Source: Alcanivorax sp. REN37 (GTDB lineage Bacteria > Pseudomonadota > Gammaproteobacteria > Pseudomonadales > Alcanivoracaceae). Taken from it: a stretch of DNA of 64,000 nt. Positions within the stretch are counted from its first letter, which is position 1. Each line of letters starts with the position of its first letter. The stretch spans positions 2,418,001 through 2,482,000 of the forward strand of contig NZ_JBGCUO010000001.1 of assembly GCF_041102775.1 (NCBI RefSeq), in the 5' to 3' direction. This document shows positions 10,275-21,300 of this stretch, one piece after another. A model generated the notes under the pieces. That model had not been told where the DNA came from. It was given only the letters and a program-made list of their open reading frames with translations, and did not search any database. Made by a program: the position numbers and the translations under genes.

Positions 10275-13200
10275 ATGCCGGTACTGCCGAGCTTTGCTTG
10301 TTTGACTGCGCCGTGGCGCGCACTGCTGGTGCTGGCGCTGGTTGCCGCTGCCCTGCCCGCGCTTGCCGCCACCACTAACCTGCCCACCGAACGCAGCCTG
10401 CAACGGCAGCTCGACCAGCTGCCGGCCCGCTCCTTGCCGGCGCCACAGGCGGACGCCGCCAAGCAGGAGATGGAAAGCGCGCTGGCTCTGCGTCAGGAGC
10501 TCACCCAACTGACTACCCAGCTGCGCAATCTCAGCGAGCGCGAAGCGGCGCTGCCGCGCCAGATGCACGAGGTATCCAACCAGTTGGAGCAGCCGGTGGA
10601 TCTGGCGCAGGAAGGACTGCTAGCGCAGCTGGCATCGCTTAACAGCAGCCAACTCACCGCGCGCCTGCTCGACAACCTGCAGCAGCAGGAGGCGCTGCAG
10701 GAACAGCTGGCGGAGGTCACCAATACCGTCACCCAAGGGCAGGTGCTGCCGGACCGCGCCCAGCGCCGCATCAGCGAACTGCTCACCCAGCAGGAAAGTC
10801 TGCGCAGCGAATTGATGCGACGCAGCGTCGATGACAGCGGCGACCAAGATGAAGCGGTGCAACGGCTGCGACTGGCGGTGGCGGTCACCGCTGCGCAGTT
10901 GGATCTGGAACAGAAGCAGCTGGAAAGCAACGCCGACATGCTCGATTTCGCCACCCAGCAGCGCCGCCTACTGGAGCGCAACAGCCAAGTGCTGGTGGCG
11001 CGCATGGGTCACATCCAGCAGCAACTGGACCAACGCCGGGAACAGGACACCCGCGAGGCGATTGAACGCGCCACCGCCCAAGTGAAGGCGCTGCCCGACA
11101 ACGCGGTGCTGAACGAAGCCCTGCAGCAGAATCAGCACTATGCCGAGCGTTTGATGGGCGTCAGTCGCGACATCAGTCAGTTGCTGCAACTGAACCTGAC
11201 GCTGCGCCAACGGCTCGACCAAGCGCGCCAGCTGGAACGTTCTCTGAACGAGCAAGTGCGCTCACTGCAAGGCAGCCTGTTGCTATCGCGGTTGCTGTAC
11301 CAGCAGCAACGGTTGCTGCCGCAACCGGACCCGTCGCTGCAACAGCCGCTCGACATCACCGCCCTGCGTCAGGAGCAATTTGATCTGTCCCAGGCCCGTG
11401 AGGCGCTGCTGAGCGCCCCCGATGAAGCGGCACGCAAGCTGGCGCGCCACCCGGAGCTGGATACCCCGGAAGTGCGAGAAGCGCTGGTCAGCTTGCTGCG
11501 CGCACGCCGCAGCCTGCTTGAACAATTGGGCCCGGAAGTGGCGCGGCTGCTGAGTTTGGCGCTGAGCAGCGACAGCGCCTACCGGCAGTTAGTGACCGCC
11601 AGCGAAACCACCCGCAGCACCATCCAGGAACACCTGCTGTGGATGCCCAGTGCGCGGCCGCTAACGCTGACGGCACTGCGTGATATGCCCGGCCAAGTGA
11701 TCCAGCAACTGCAAGGCCTGCGCGATGCGCGCACTTGGTCGGCGGTACTGACGACACTGGTGGAGAAAACCCCGGCCGTGGTCTTGAGCGTGCTGCTGGC
11801 ACTGGCGTTGGCCGCGTTCCGGCCGCGTTACCGGCGGCGGCTGGAGGACATCAACAAGCGCGTCGGCATTCTGCGCCGCGATGCCCAGCGCCACACGCCG
11901 GAAGCCTTGCTGCTGAGCGGCTTGCTGGCTGCACCGGTGCCGCTGCTGCTGGCCCTGCTGGGGCTGCTGCTGCGCTATGACGAACTGGCCGACGTACAAC
12001 TGGTCGGCGTCACCCTGCAGAAGCTGGCGCTACTGTGGCTGGTAGTGGCGCTGGCCCGTCAACTGCTGGCGCCACTGCAAGTGGCAGAAAAACACTTCCG
12101 CTGGCCGGCGGAGTCGACCCCGGCACTGCGTCGGCTGGTCAGCCTCGGCGGCCTGCTGCTGGCGCCGCTGTTGGTGCTGGTGGCGGTGGCCGAGCGGTTG
12201 CCGGAAATGCTGTCAGAAAACGGTTTCGGCCTGCTGCTGGTGCTGGTGTGCGCACCGCTGGTGAGCCTGCTTGGCTGGCAGGTGGCGCGTGACCTGCAAG
12301 GTGAGTCCGAACGGCGCCCGGTGCGGCGCTGGATCCTCACCGTGCTGTTGTTAACGCCGTTAGCGTTGGCGCTGGTGGCGGCGCTCGGCTACTACTACAC
12401 CGCGCTGCGGCTATTCGGGCTCACCATCGACACTTTCTACCTGCTGATGCTGTGGCTGCTGGTCAGCGCCAGCGCCCGCCGCAGTCTGGTGCTGGCCGCC
12501 CGGCGGCTGGCCTACCAGCGGGCGCTGGCGCGGCGCGAAGAACTGCGCGCCCAGCGCGCGCAAAGCGATGACAGCGGCGAGCTGATCGAGGTGGTGGAGG
12601 AACCGCCGCTGGACATGGCCAAGGTCAACGCCCAGTCGCTGCGACTATCGCGGCTGGCGATCGGCGCGCTGTTCGCGGTGGCGATCTACTGGTTGTGGGC
12701 CGACATCATTGGCGCCTTCTCCTACTTCAACCAGATCACCCTGTGGCAGCAGCCGCAGGACGGTGGCGCGGCGGTGAACACCTCGCTGGGGGATGTGTTC
12801 ACCGGGCTGCTGATCGTGGTGCTGACGCTGGTGCTGGCGCGCAACCTGCCGGGGTTACTGGAGGTCATGGTGCTGTCGCGGCTGCGGCTGCGCCAAGGCA
12901 GCGGCTATGCCGTCACTGCCCTGCTCACCTATCTGATCGTCGGCACCGGCGCGGTGCTGACGCTGTCGGCGCTGGGCATTTCGTGGGCCAAGCTGCAATG
13001 GCTGGTGGCGGCGTTGGGCGTCGGTCTCGGCTTCGGTTTGCAGGAGATTTTCGCCAACTTTATCTCCGGCCTGATCCTGTTGTTCGAACAGCCGATCCGC
13101 ATCGGTGACACCATCACCGTCAACGGCCAAACCGGCACCGTCACCCGCATCCGCATCCGCGCCACCACCGTGCGCGACGCCGACCGCAAGGAAGTGATCA

Positions 13201-13604
13201 TCCCCAACAAGTCGTTCATCACCGGCCAACTGGTGAACTGGTCACTGACCGACAGCGTCACCCGCATCGTGATCGGCATCGGCTTTGCCTACGGCTCGGA
13301 TCTCGAACTGGCGCGTAAGGTGCTGCTGAAAGCCGCCAGCAGTAACGCACGCGTGATGAAAGACCCGGCGCCGGTGGCGTTGTTCACCGCATTCGGCGCC
13401 AGCACTCTTGATCACGAGCTGCGTTTCTTCGTCAAGGAGTTGGGCGATCGCACCCCGGCGTTGGATGAGATCAACCGCCGCATCGATCTACTGGCGCAGG
13501 AGGCTGGACTCGACATCGCCTTCAACCAGTTGGATGTGATTCTGAAAAACAGTGCCGGCGACGAAATCGCGCTGCGCGGCACACCGCCGGCCCCGGCACC
13601 TTGA
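10275..13604 (+). CDS. Large mechanosensitive channel of the MscK/MscM (KefA/YjeP) family
   Basis: Inner-membrane channel gated by membrane tension that protects against hypo-osmotic shock. It has 1,109 aa, matching E. coli MscM (1,107) and MscK (1,120). Seen: a signal peptide ending near ALAA (residue 32), a long Gln/Leu/Arg-rich periplasmic coiled-coil domain to about residue 480, a block of about eight hydrophobic helices (about 490-830), then the MscS core. The pore-lining TM3 carries the GLGFGLQEIFANF pattern near residue 920-935 and is followed by the beta domain (IRIGDTITVNGQ, IIPNKSFI). The ATG at 10275 has GGAGG four bases upstream; the open frame continues 5' without support. I cannot separate MscK from MscM by eye, so no symbol is given. 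Confidence 0.92.
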   Translation: MPVLPSFACLTAPWRALLVLALVAAALPALAATTNLPTERSLQRQLDQLPARSLPAPQADAAKQEMESALALRQELTQLTTQLRNLSEREAALPRQMHEVSNQLEQPVDLAQEGLLAQLASLNSSQLTARLLDNLQQQEALQEQLAEVTNTVTQGQVLPDRAQRRISELLTQQESLRSELMRRSVDDSGDQDEAVQRLRLAVAVTAAQLDLEQKQLESNADMLDFATQQRRLLERNSQVLVARMGHIQQQLDQRREQDTREAIERATAQVKALPDNAVLNEALQQNQHYAERLMGVSRDISQLLQLNLTLRQRLDQARQLERSLNEQVRSLQGSLLLSRLLYQQQRLLPQPDPSLQQPLDITALRQEQFDLSQAREALLSAPDEAARKLARHPELDTPEVREALVSLLRARRSLLEQLGPEVARLLSLALSSDSAYRQLVTASETTRSTIQEHLLWMPSARPLTLTALRDMPGQVIQQLQGLRDARTWSAVLTTLVEKTPAVVLSVLLALALAAFRPRYRRRLEDINKRVGILRRDAQRHTPEALLLSGLLAAPVPLLLALLGLLLRYDELADVQLVGVTLQKLALLWLVVALARQLLAPLQVAEKHFRWPAESTPALRRLVSLGGLLLAPLLVLVAVAERLPEMLSENGFGLLLVLVCAPLVSLLGWQVARDLQGESERRPVRRWILTVLLLTPLALALVAALGYYYTALRLFGLTIDTFYLLMLWLLVSASARRSLVLAARRLAYQRALARREELRAQRAQSDDSGELIEVVEEPPLDMAKVNAQSLRLSRLAIGALFAVAIYWLWADIIGAFSYFNQITLWQQPQDGGAAVNTSLGDVFTGLLIVVLTLVLARNLPGLLEVMVLSRLRLRQGSGYAVTALLTYLIVGTGAVLTLSALGISWAKLQWLVAALGVGLGFGLQEIFANFISGLILLFEQPIRIGDTITVNGQTGTVTRIRIRATTVRDADRKEVIIPNKSFITGQLVNWSLTDSVTRIVIGIGFAYGSDLELARKVLLKAASSNARVMKDPAPVALFTAFGASTLDHELRFFVKELGDRTPALDEINRRIDLLAQEAGLDIAFNQLDVILKNSAGDEIALRGTPPAPAP

Positions 13605-13658
13605 CCCGTGGCACCGGCGCACCCCCGCGGTGCCGCCGGTGTCCGATTGGAGCACAGC

Positions 13659-13994
13659 ATGACCGACGACCCGCTCAACACCGATGCGCTCGGCCAGCTC
13701 AACCGCCGCATTGTGGCGGACGGCGAAACGCTGCCGGCGGTGACCCTGCGCGACGGCAGCCGGGTACAGACCGGCACCGTAGCCGCCATGCTGCAGCACA
13801 TTGATGCGTGGAACCGAGGCGAACGGGAGGGCGTGGAGCAAGCGCTGGCGCTGGCAATCCCGACGCTGTTCAAGGTCGGGCTGTTCGACCTGTTCGCTCC
13901 GGAAGAATGGATTGCCGGCGACAATCCCGGCCGCCGCAAGCTGGGCGAGCTGGCGCTGCAGTGGCACCGCGATCAAGGTGACGGCGAGCACTGA
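13659..13994 (+). CDS. Short conserved protein of unknown function (possibly DUF7709)
   Basis: The product is a 111-aa soluble acidic protein with no signal or membrane segment. It contains the pattern LNRRIVADGE, LPAVTLRDGSRVQTGTVA and LFKVGLFDLFAPEEWIAGDNPGRR, which I recall from a family of short uncharacterised proteobacterial proteins (DUF7709, from memory only). Function unknown. The start ATG is supported by GGAG at 13649-13652. It lies 54 bases after the channel gene on the same strand and ends 51 bases before the convergent ABC exporter gene, so it may be the last gene of the channel operon. Confidence 0.75.
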   Translation: MTDDPLNTDALGQLNRRIVADGETLPAVTLRDGSRVQTGTVAAMLQHIDAWNRGEREGVEQALALAIPTLFKVGLFDLFAPEEWIAGDNPGRRKLGELALQWHRDQGDGEH

Positions 13995-14045
13995 CGCCAA
14001 CGTTCAGGCCTGCCCCTACGAGGGCGCCGGCGGAGCCAGCGGCGC

Positions 14046-15875
14046 TCACTCGCCGATGAAACCACCGGATTGGCGCTGCCACAGGCTGGCATAGAGGCCG
14101 CCGCGCGCCACCAGCTCGGCGTGGGTACCCTGTTCCACAATGCGGCCTTGGTCCATCACCACCAGACGGTCCATGGCGGCGATGGTGGACAGCCGGTGGG
14201 CAATGGCGATCACGGTCTTGCCTTCCATCAGCGCGTACAGGTTTTCCTGAATCGCTTCTTCGACCTCGGAATCCAATGCCGAGGTGGCCTCGTCCAGCAC
14301 CAGAATCGGTGCGTCCTTGAGGATCACCCGCGCGATCGCCACCCGCTGGCGCTGGCCGCCGGACAGCTTCACGCCACGTTCACCAACATGGGCATCCAGC
14401 CCCTGGCGGCCGTGGTTGTCACACAGCGCCGGGATGAACTCCCACGCGTGGGCGCGCTTGGCGGCGTCAATCACCTGCTGATCGTCCGTCTGCGGATGCC
14501 CGTAACTGATGTTTTCACGCACCGAGCGGTGCAGCAGCGACGTGTCCTGGGTGACCATGCCGATCGCCGCCCGCAGTGAATCTTGGGTGACAGTGGCAAT
14601 ATCTTGGCCGTCCAGGCAGATCTGGCCGCGTTCCAATTCGTGGAAGCGCAACAGCAAGCTCACCAGCGTCGACTTGCCGGCGCCAGAACGGCCGACAATG
14701 CCGACCTTTTCACCGGCGGCAATCTGCAGGTCAAGACCGTCGAACAGCTGCGTGGCCGCGCCGTCATAGCGGAACCGCAGCTGGCGGAAATCGATGGCGC
14801 CACGGGTCAACGCCAAGGTCGGCGCACTCGGCTGGTCTTCAATGCGGCGCGGCTGGGTGAGGGTTTTCATGCCGTCCTGCACGGTGCCGATGTTCTCGAA
14901 CAGCGCCGCCACTTCCCACATCACCCACTGCGACATATTCCAGATCCGCAGCACCAGACCCACCGCCACTGCCACCGCACCGACAGTCACCGCGCCCTGC
15001 TGCCACAGCCACAGCGACAGGCCGCCGATGCCCACCAACAGCAGCGCATTGAGGCCATACAGTGCCCCTTCCAGCCAGGTCACCAAGCGCATCTGCGGGT
15101 ACACGGTGTCCATGAACTGACCCATGCCATCACGGGCGTAATCGGCCTCGCGCTGGGCATGGGAAAACAGTTTCACAGTCTGGATATTGGTGTAGCTATC
15201 GACGATGCGGCCGGTCATCACCGAGCGCGCATCGGCTTGGCGGGCGGCGATGCGGCCCATGCGCGGCACAAACACCCGCAGGAACATCAGATAGCCCAGC
15301 AGCCAAACCAGCAGCGGCAGCGCCAGCCGAGTGTCAGCCTGGGCCACGATCAGCACGGTGCCGACAAAATAAACGCAGACGTAGTTCACCAGCCCGATCA
15401 GTTTGATCAGTGTTTCGCGCACCGCCAACGCCGTTTGCAGCACCTTGGTGGCCAGCCGGCCGGCAAATTCGTCTTGGTAGAAATGCATCGATTGGCTGAG
15501 CAGATAACGGTGCGCCTGCCAGCGGATACGCATCGGCAGGTTGCCCATCAGCACCTGACTCTGCACCAAGCCGTGCAGGATCACGGTGGCCGGCAGCAGC
15601 ACCAGCACCACGCCGGCCATCACCAGCAGCTGCTGACTCTCGCGGGCAAAGAAACCCTCCGCCGGCTGCGCCGACAGCCAATCGACGATGTGGCCGAGGA
15701 AGTCGAACAGCTTCACTTCGATCAGCGCGGTGACCGCCATCAGCATCGCCGCCAGCAGCAACCAACCCCAAGCACCACGGGCGTAGTAGCGGCAGAACGC
15801 CACCAGCGTAGCCGGCGGCGCCTCCACCGGTAGCTCAGGGAAGGGATCAAGACGGCGTTCAAACCAGCGAAACAT
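14046..15875 (-). CDS. ABC exporter, fused permease and ATPase (type IV/ABCB-like)
   Basis: Half-transporter of the ABC exporter class, 609 aa, expected to work as a homodimer in the inner membrane. The N-terminal half has six hydrophobic helices; the C-terminal half is the nucleotide-binding domain with Walker A GRSGAGKST (about residue 400), Q-loop VTQDTSLL, signature LSGGQRQR, Walker B ILVLDEATSALD and H-loop AHRLS. Overall resemblance is to MsbA/MdlB-like multidrug or lipid exporters, but the substrate cannot be told from sequence. The ATG at 15875 has AAGGTG upstream. It is convergent with the short protein before it and separate from pbpC (56-base gap). Confidence 0.9.
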   Translation of the reverse strand: MFRWFERRLDPFPELPVEAPPATLVAFCRYYARGAWGWLLLAAMLMAVTALIEVKLFDFLGHIVDWLSAQPAEGFFARESQQLLVMAGVVLVLLPATVILHGLVQSQVLMGNLPMRIRWQAHRYLLSQSMHFYQDEFAGRLATKVLQTALAVRETLIKLIGLVNYVCVYFVGTVLIVAQADTRLALPLLVWLLGYLMFLRVFVPRMGRIAARQADARSVMTGRIVDSYTNIQTVKLFSHAQREADYARDGMGQFMDTVYPQMRLVTWLEGALYGLNALLLVGIGGLSLWLWQQGAVTVGAVAVAVGLVLRIWNMSQWVMWEVAALFENIGTVQDGMKTLTQPRRIEDQPSAPTLALTRGAIDFRQLRFRYDGAATQLFDGLDLQIAAGEKVGIVGRSGAGKSTLVSLLLRFHELERGQICLDGQDIATVTQDSLRAAIGMVTQDTSLLHRSVRENISYGHPQTDDQQVIDAAKRAHAWEFIPALCDNHGRQGLDAHVGERGVKLSGGQRQRVAIARVILKDAPILVLDEATSALDSEVEEAIQENLYALMEGKTVIAIAHRLSTIAAMDRLVVMDQGRIVEQGTHAELVARGGLYASLWQRQSGGFIGE

Positions 15876-15931
15876 CGGGCACCTTGCAGGCAATGGGCCG
15901 TCGCGGACAACGGCAGCGGGAGCCGGTCATT

Positions 15932-18331
15932 CTACCGCGCTGCCGGGCCACCGCCAGCGTCCTGTCCACCGAGCTGCGGCACCCGCGTCTCGATGGCCGC
16001 CTGCGGCATGCGCTCGCGCGCCAGCGCTTTCACCCATTGCTCCACCGCACGCCCATGCTGGTCCACCAGCCGGATGCGGTGCCAACCCGGCTCTAGCCGC
16101 AGCGCCATGTCATGGAACACCCGCGTTTCGCCCTGGTAGCGGCGATCCAGATGCCATTGCAGCCGTGCCTGCGGATCGCGGTGCACGGCGCGAAACAACA
16201 CCGCGCCGAGGCGGCCATCCAGCTCCACCGGCAGCAACACCCGGGTGCCATCCTGCGGATACACCAGCGCCATCGGCTGCTCATCGGTGTACTCCGCCAA
16301 CCCGGCCAGACAGTCGGCCCGCCAAGCGGGAATCCGGCGTCCACTGTGCTGGCGGCGCCAGTAATGTTCCTGCACCGGCGGCAGCTGGAAATACGCCTCG
16401 GTGATCATGTTGAGCGGGTTTTCACAGCCGGCATGCACACGCGCACCGGCGGCATCACGGTGCACGCGCACATGGTGCGGCGACACCTGCTGATAGTGGC
16501 TGCCGCGCGGCGCCCAATCGGTGCTGCGCTCACACAGGCCGTCCGACAGGAAACCGTCATCGCGGCATACCTCCACCGCCATCAGCGCCGCTGCCGGCCG
16601 CGCTGGCCAGGCGGCACGACCGAGGGCGGCGAACACATCCAGCATCACCGGGCCGGCGGTAGCAGTGCCGGCCAGCGTCGCCACGCCCTGCCCTTCGGCA
16701 TTGCCGGCCCACACCCCCACCGTGTAGCGGCCGTTACTGCCAATTGCCCAAGCATCGCGCAGGCCAAAACTGGTGCCGGTTTTCCAAGCAATCGGCTGGC
16801 TGGAACTGAACCGCCGCCAGCGCATGTCATCACCCGGGCGCACCACTTCCAGCAATGCTTCCAGCGTCAGCCAAGCCGCGCCCTGTGACAGCCGCGCTGG
16901 CAGCGGTGACGGCACCTCATCCTGCAACAGACGCGGACGGCGATAATCGCCCTGCTCGCCATCACGGGCGGCCACCATCAGCTGGCTGTAGACGGTCACC
17001 AGGTCCCACAGCGTTGATTCGCTGCCGCCGAGGATCAGCGCTAACCCGTACTCCCCCGCCGGCCGGAACAGATCGGTGAGCCCCAGCTCGCGCAGTCGGC
17101 GGTGGAACGGCTCCACCCCGTGCTGGCGCAGCAGGCGCACGAAGGGCACGTTGAGCGAGCGCGCCAGCGCCTCGTTGGCGCGCACCGCGCCACGGAAATC
17201 ACGGTCGTAATTCATCGGGCTATAGCCGGCGAAATGGGTCGGCACGTCGGCCACCAACTGCCCCGGCAGCAGCTCGCCTTGATCCAACATCAACCCGTAC
17301 AGCAACGGTTTCAGCAGGCTGCCATTGCTGCGCGGGCGCTGAATCACATCAAGCATGCCGCCGGCCCGTTGGCGGTCGGCGCCGTCGTGGTTGCCGACAT
17401 AGGCCACCACCTCGCCGAGCTGGTGATCCACCACCAGTACCGCCAGATCCTGGATGCCCTCGCCCATCAAACGCCCGCCATGCTCGGCGGCCAGCTGGCT
17501 GATGCGACGCTGCAGCGGCAGCGCCAAGGTGCTGTGGTAGAGCGGCTGCGGCTGCTGCTGTTGCAGCGTGAACAGCAGATGTTCCCCCCAACGCGGCAGC
17601 GGCTGCGGCGCCTGCGGCAACGGTTCCGCCAGCGCCACTGCCAAATCCAGATCGGTCAGCACGCCGCGCTGGTGCAGCGTCTGCAACAACGCATCACGAC
17701 GCGCCGCCAGCGCGTCACGGCGGCGGCCGGGGTGGATCAATGCCGGGCTGTTGGGCAGCACCGCCAGGGTAGCGGCTTCAGCCCAGCTCAACTGCTGCGG
17801 CGGACGATCGTAATAGCGCCACGCCGCCGCATTGAGGCCGACCACATTGCCGCCAAACGGGGCGTGGCTGGCATACAGCGCCAACAGTTCGGCCTTGCTG
17901 TAACGCAACTCCAACCGCAGCGCCAACCAAGCTTCGATGATCTTGTTGGTGAGCGTGCGCGGCCGCTGGCCATGCACCTGCCGCGCCAATTGCATGGTGA
18001 GGGTGCTGGCGCCGCTGACCACGCGCCGCTGGCTGAGGTTGTCGCGCAGCGCACGCGCCAGCGCCAGCGGATCAATGCCGGGATGGACGAAGAAACGCTG
18101 GTCCTCGAACGTCACCAGCGCCGTGGCAAAGCGCTCCGGCACTTCCGCCAGCGGCGCAAAGCGCCACTGGCCATCAGCGGCGATGGTGGCCGCCAGCAGG
18201 TGTCCGTCACGATCGAGCAAGGCGCGCGCATAGGGCGGCGCCAGCAGCGGTTGGGGCAGCGGCCACGCCAGCGCCAGCACCGCCGCACCCAGCAGCAGTG
18301 CCGGCGTCAGCCAGCGCCAGCTTCGGCTCAC
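15932..18331 (-). CDS. pbpC: Penicillin-binding protein 1C (bifunctional peptidoglycan synthase)
   Basis: Class A PBP of the 1C type, 799 aa. One N-terminal transmembrane helix (residues 8-24) is followed by the GT51 glycosyltransferase domain with EDQRFF (catalytic E76) and GASTLTMQLARQ. The transpeptidase domain has SxxK at S338-K341, SxN at S392-N394 and KTG at 517-519. The C-terminal part (about 700-790) matches the BiPBP_C domain typical of PbpC. PBP1C is thought to act with the alpha-2-macroglobulin lipoprotein encoded just upstream in wall repair after damage. The GTG start overlaps the yfhM stop (GTGA), so the two proteins are coupled. All catalytic residues appear intact. Confidence 0.96.
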   Translation of the reverse strand: MSRSWRWLTPALLLGAAVLALAWPLPQPLLAPPYARALLDRDGHLLAATIAADGQWRFAPLAEVPERFATALVTFEDQRFFVHPGIDPLALARALRDNLSQRRVVSGASTLTMQLARQVHGQRPRTLTNKIIEAWLALRLELRYSKAELLALYASHAPFGGNVVGLNAAAWRYYDRPPQQLSWAEAATLAVLPNSPALIHPGRRRDALAARRDALLQTLHQRGVLTDLDLAVALAEPLPQAPQPLPRWGEHLLFTLQQQQPQPLYHSTLALPLQRRISQLAAEHGGRLMGEGIQDLAVLVVDHQLGEVVAYVGNHDGADRQRAGGMLDVIQRPRSNGSLLKPLLYGLMLDQGELLPGQLVADVPTHFAGYSPMNYDRDFRGAVRANEALARSLNVPFVRLLRQHGVEPFHRRLRELGLTDLFRPAGEYGLALILGGSESTLWDLVTVYSQLMVAARDGEQGDYRRPRLLQDEVPSPLPARLSQGAAWLTLEALLEVVRPGDDMRWRRFSSSQPIAWKTGTSFGLRDAWAIGSNGRYTVGVWAGNAEGQGVATLAGTATAGPVMLDVFAALGRAAWPARPAAALMAVEVCRDDGFLSDGLCERSTDWAPRGSHYQQVSPHHVRVHRDAAGARVHAGCENPLNMITEAYFQLPPVQEHYWRRQHSGRRIPAWRADCLAGLAEYTDEQPMALVYPQDGTRVLLPVELDGRLGAVLFRAVHRDPQARLQWHLDRRYQGETRVFHDMALRLEPGWHRIRLVDQHGRAVEQWVKALARERMPQAAIETRVPQLGGQDAGGGPAAR

Positions 18332-21300
18332 CGCGCCTCCACGGTCACCCAGCGGCCGGCGGTGGTGCCACGCACTTTGCCGTCATACATGTTCTCCACC
18401 TGCCAGCCCGGCAGGTAGAAGCGGCCGGCGAAGGAGGCGTTGAGCGACACCGTGAAGCGGCGGCTGGCGCCCGGCTCGAGGCTGAAGTAGCTGTATACGC
18501 GGTCGTCGCGGATGTCCTGGTAATCCAGTTCCTCGCTCAACTCGGCGTCGGTGCGCTGCTCTGGATTCACCTGCCAACCGCTGGGCAGCAACTGACTCAG
18601 CGCCACCTGATCCTGGCGGCGCTGGGTGAGGTTGGTGACTGTCACCCGCGCCAGCACATCGGTGCCCTGCGCCAGCGTCGCCACGTTCAATGGCTGGCCG
18701 TCGCGACCCTCGAACGCCACTTTCAGTTGCAGCCCTTCTGCCAGCACCGGTTCATGGCCGGCGGCCGGGGTGCCGCGATTGCTGAGCACCACATAGAGGC
18801 GCCCCTCACTGCGGTTTTCCACCGTCACCGGCCCGGCACGGGCGGCCAGCGGCTGACGCACCAAAGCGGCGTCGCTGGTCAGCAGCTGCGCCGGCTGATC
18901 ACCCTGCTGCCATTGCGCACGCAGCGGCGCAGCGTCTTGGGTGTGGTAATAGGCGGCCATGGCGTACAGCGACCACGCCAGCGTCTGGGTGCTGTGCCAC
19001 TGGTCGGCGGACAGGCCATCGGCAACCCGGTCTGCCAGCTGGTCGGCATCGCGGTGACGGCCCAGTCCCATTAGCACCGGCAACATCACCGCCTGATCAC
19101 GCAGCGGTGAGCCGAAGGTGGCGCCCGGGCGTTGGTAATCCGCCGGCGTCAGGTCGGCGTTCTGTACCAGTTCGCGGGCGGCGTCCTTGAGCCCCTGCGT
19201 CAGGTATGCCGCCGCCAGATGCCAACGGGCCATGCCCGTCAGCCCCCGTGCTTCGCGCAGCCGGTTCATGGCACCAGTGTCGGCGGCGCCGGCCAACGCC
19301 AGCGTGAACAGCCGATAGGCCTGGGCGTGCAACGCTTCGCTGTCACCGACGACAAAGCTGCGCGCCCGTTGCTGCTGGTAATCGCGCCAGTTGTTCAGCA
19401 GCGTAGTCGAGACGTTGAAACCGCGCTGCTGCGCGGCCACCAAGAAGTGGCCGACGTAGGAGCTGGACCAGTCTTCGGCTTGATGACCGCCCGGCCAGTA
19501 ACTGAAACCGCCATCGCTGAGCTGGTAGCTGCCCAGTCGGTCGATGGCACGCTGCACGTTGGCGGCGGTTTCATCGCGCTGCGCCTCGCTCAGCGGCATC
19601 AGCCCCGACAGGTACAGCTGCGGGAAGGCGGTGGAGGTGACCTGCTCAACACAGCCGTGCGGATAGCTGATCAGGTAACCGAGCCGCTCCGCCAGATTCA
19701 CCGGCGGCAAGCTGCTCAGTTCCAGCTCCGCCATGTTGGTGCCATCCATACCGTGCAGCGCCAGCTGTTGCTGCCAGCGCTCACCCGGGGCCAGCCGCGC
19801 ATGCCAGGTCACCACCGACGGCGCATTGGGGCTGCGCACCGTGAGGTGGGTGGTTTCCCTCGTGGTCAGCGGGCCGCCGCGCGCGTCCACACACAGCGTG
19901 CCCTGGCCGAGCCCTTGGTTCACCGACAGTTGCAGCTGCGCCAGCGCCTCGCCGGGCCGGGCAAAGCTGAGCGTCTGCTGCGGCTGGGTGACGTCGAACA
20001 ACGCCGAGTCGCTACTCAGTGCCACCTCGACTTCCGACACCGACGCATCTTGCAGGAACACGCTCACCGGCACCGACAGCGTCTCGCCCGGCCCCAGCAC
20101 CCGCGGCAGTGTGCTCAGCACCGCCAACGGCTCACGCACTACCACTTTTTGGTCGGCGCGGCCGTAGCGGCCGTCGTCAGCGGCCACCACCATCACGCGC
20201 ACCGCCCCCATGTAGGCCGGCAGGGTCACTTGATGCTCGCGGCTGGCGCCCGGCTCCAAGGTGAAGGCGCCAAGGAATTTCACCACCGGCGGGAACCGGC
20301 GGCGGCGCTCGGCCTCCGCATCCATCTCGCCGAGGGCATCACTGCCACCGAGTGCAATCAGCCGTTCCAACTGGCCGGCGTAGGCGCCCACCACTTGGTC
20401 GAACAGGTCCCAGGTGCGCACACCGAGTGCTTCACGGCGATAGAAGCGGGCGTGCAGATCCGGGGTCTTGAAGCCGGTCAGGCCCAGCAGCCCTTCATCC
20501 ACCACCGCCAGGGTGTAGGCCATGGCGCGCCCCTGCTGCTCGGCCACGGTGATGGTGAACGGCTGCTGCGGCCGCACTTCGTCGGCCACCTTCAGCTGCG
20601 GCTGCAAGCGAGTATCGGGGTTGTCCACCTGCAATGGCACGATGCCGAACAGCCGCAACGGGCGATCGTTGTCGAGCTGCTGGTGCGGCTGCAATAGCGT
20701 CACGCTGACATAGACGTTGGGCGCCATGGCGGCCGTCACCGGCAGCTGGAATTCGGTCTGATCCGGGCCCAGTTCCAGCCAATAATTGCTCAGCACGCGG
20801 CTGCCATTTTCAATGCTCACCAGCGCCCGACCACGCTGCGCTTGCGGCAATCGCACGGTGGCGGTGTCACCGACCTGATAGCGCTCTTGGTCGGTGTACA
20901 GCGTCAGCCGGCTGGCGCCGTCGCCGCGGTTTTCGTTGGCGCGGCCGGCCCAGCCCGGCCAATCCATGAACAAAATAGTGCCGGTGCAATGGCCGCCTTC
21001 GGTATCACAGGCGCGCAGCAGGTAGCGCCCCCATTCCGGGTAGTCGCGGCGCAGCGTCCATTCGCCTTTGCCGTGCTCATCGGTGGCAATGGTGGCGCGC
21101 GCCAGCGCGGTGTGGCCGGCACCTTGGGCGTAACGGGCCAGGTCTTCGCCGCCCTGATCCCACCACCAGCGCCAGTCAATTTTAAACAGCGACACTTCCA
21201 CCGCCTTGCGCGCCAGTGGTTTGCCGTCGGTGTCGAGCGTAAGGACGTCGATACGGTGGTCGGTGTCGGTCAACAGCATGTCGCGGGCGGCATCGCCGGC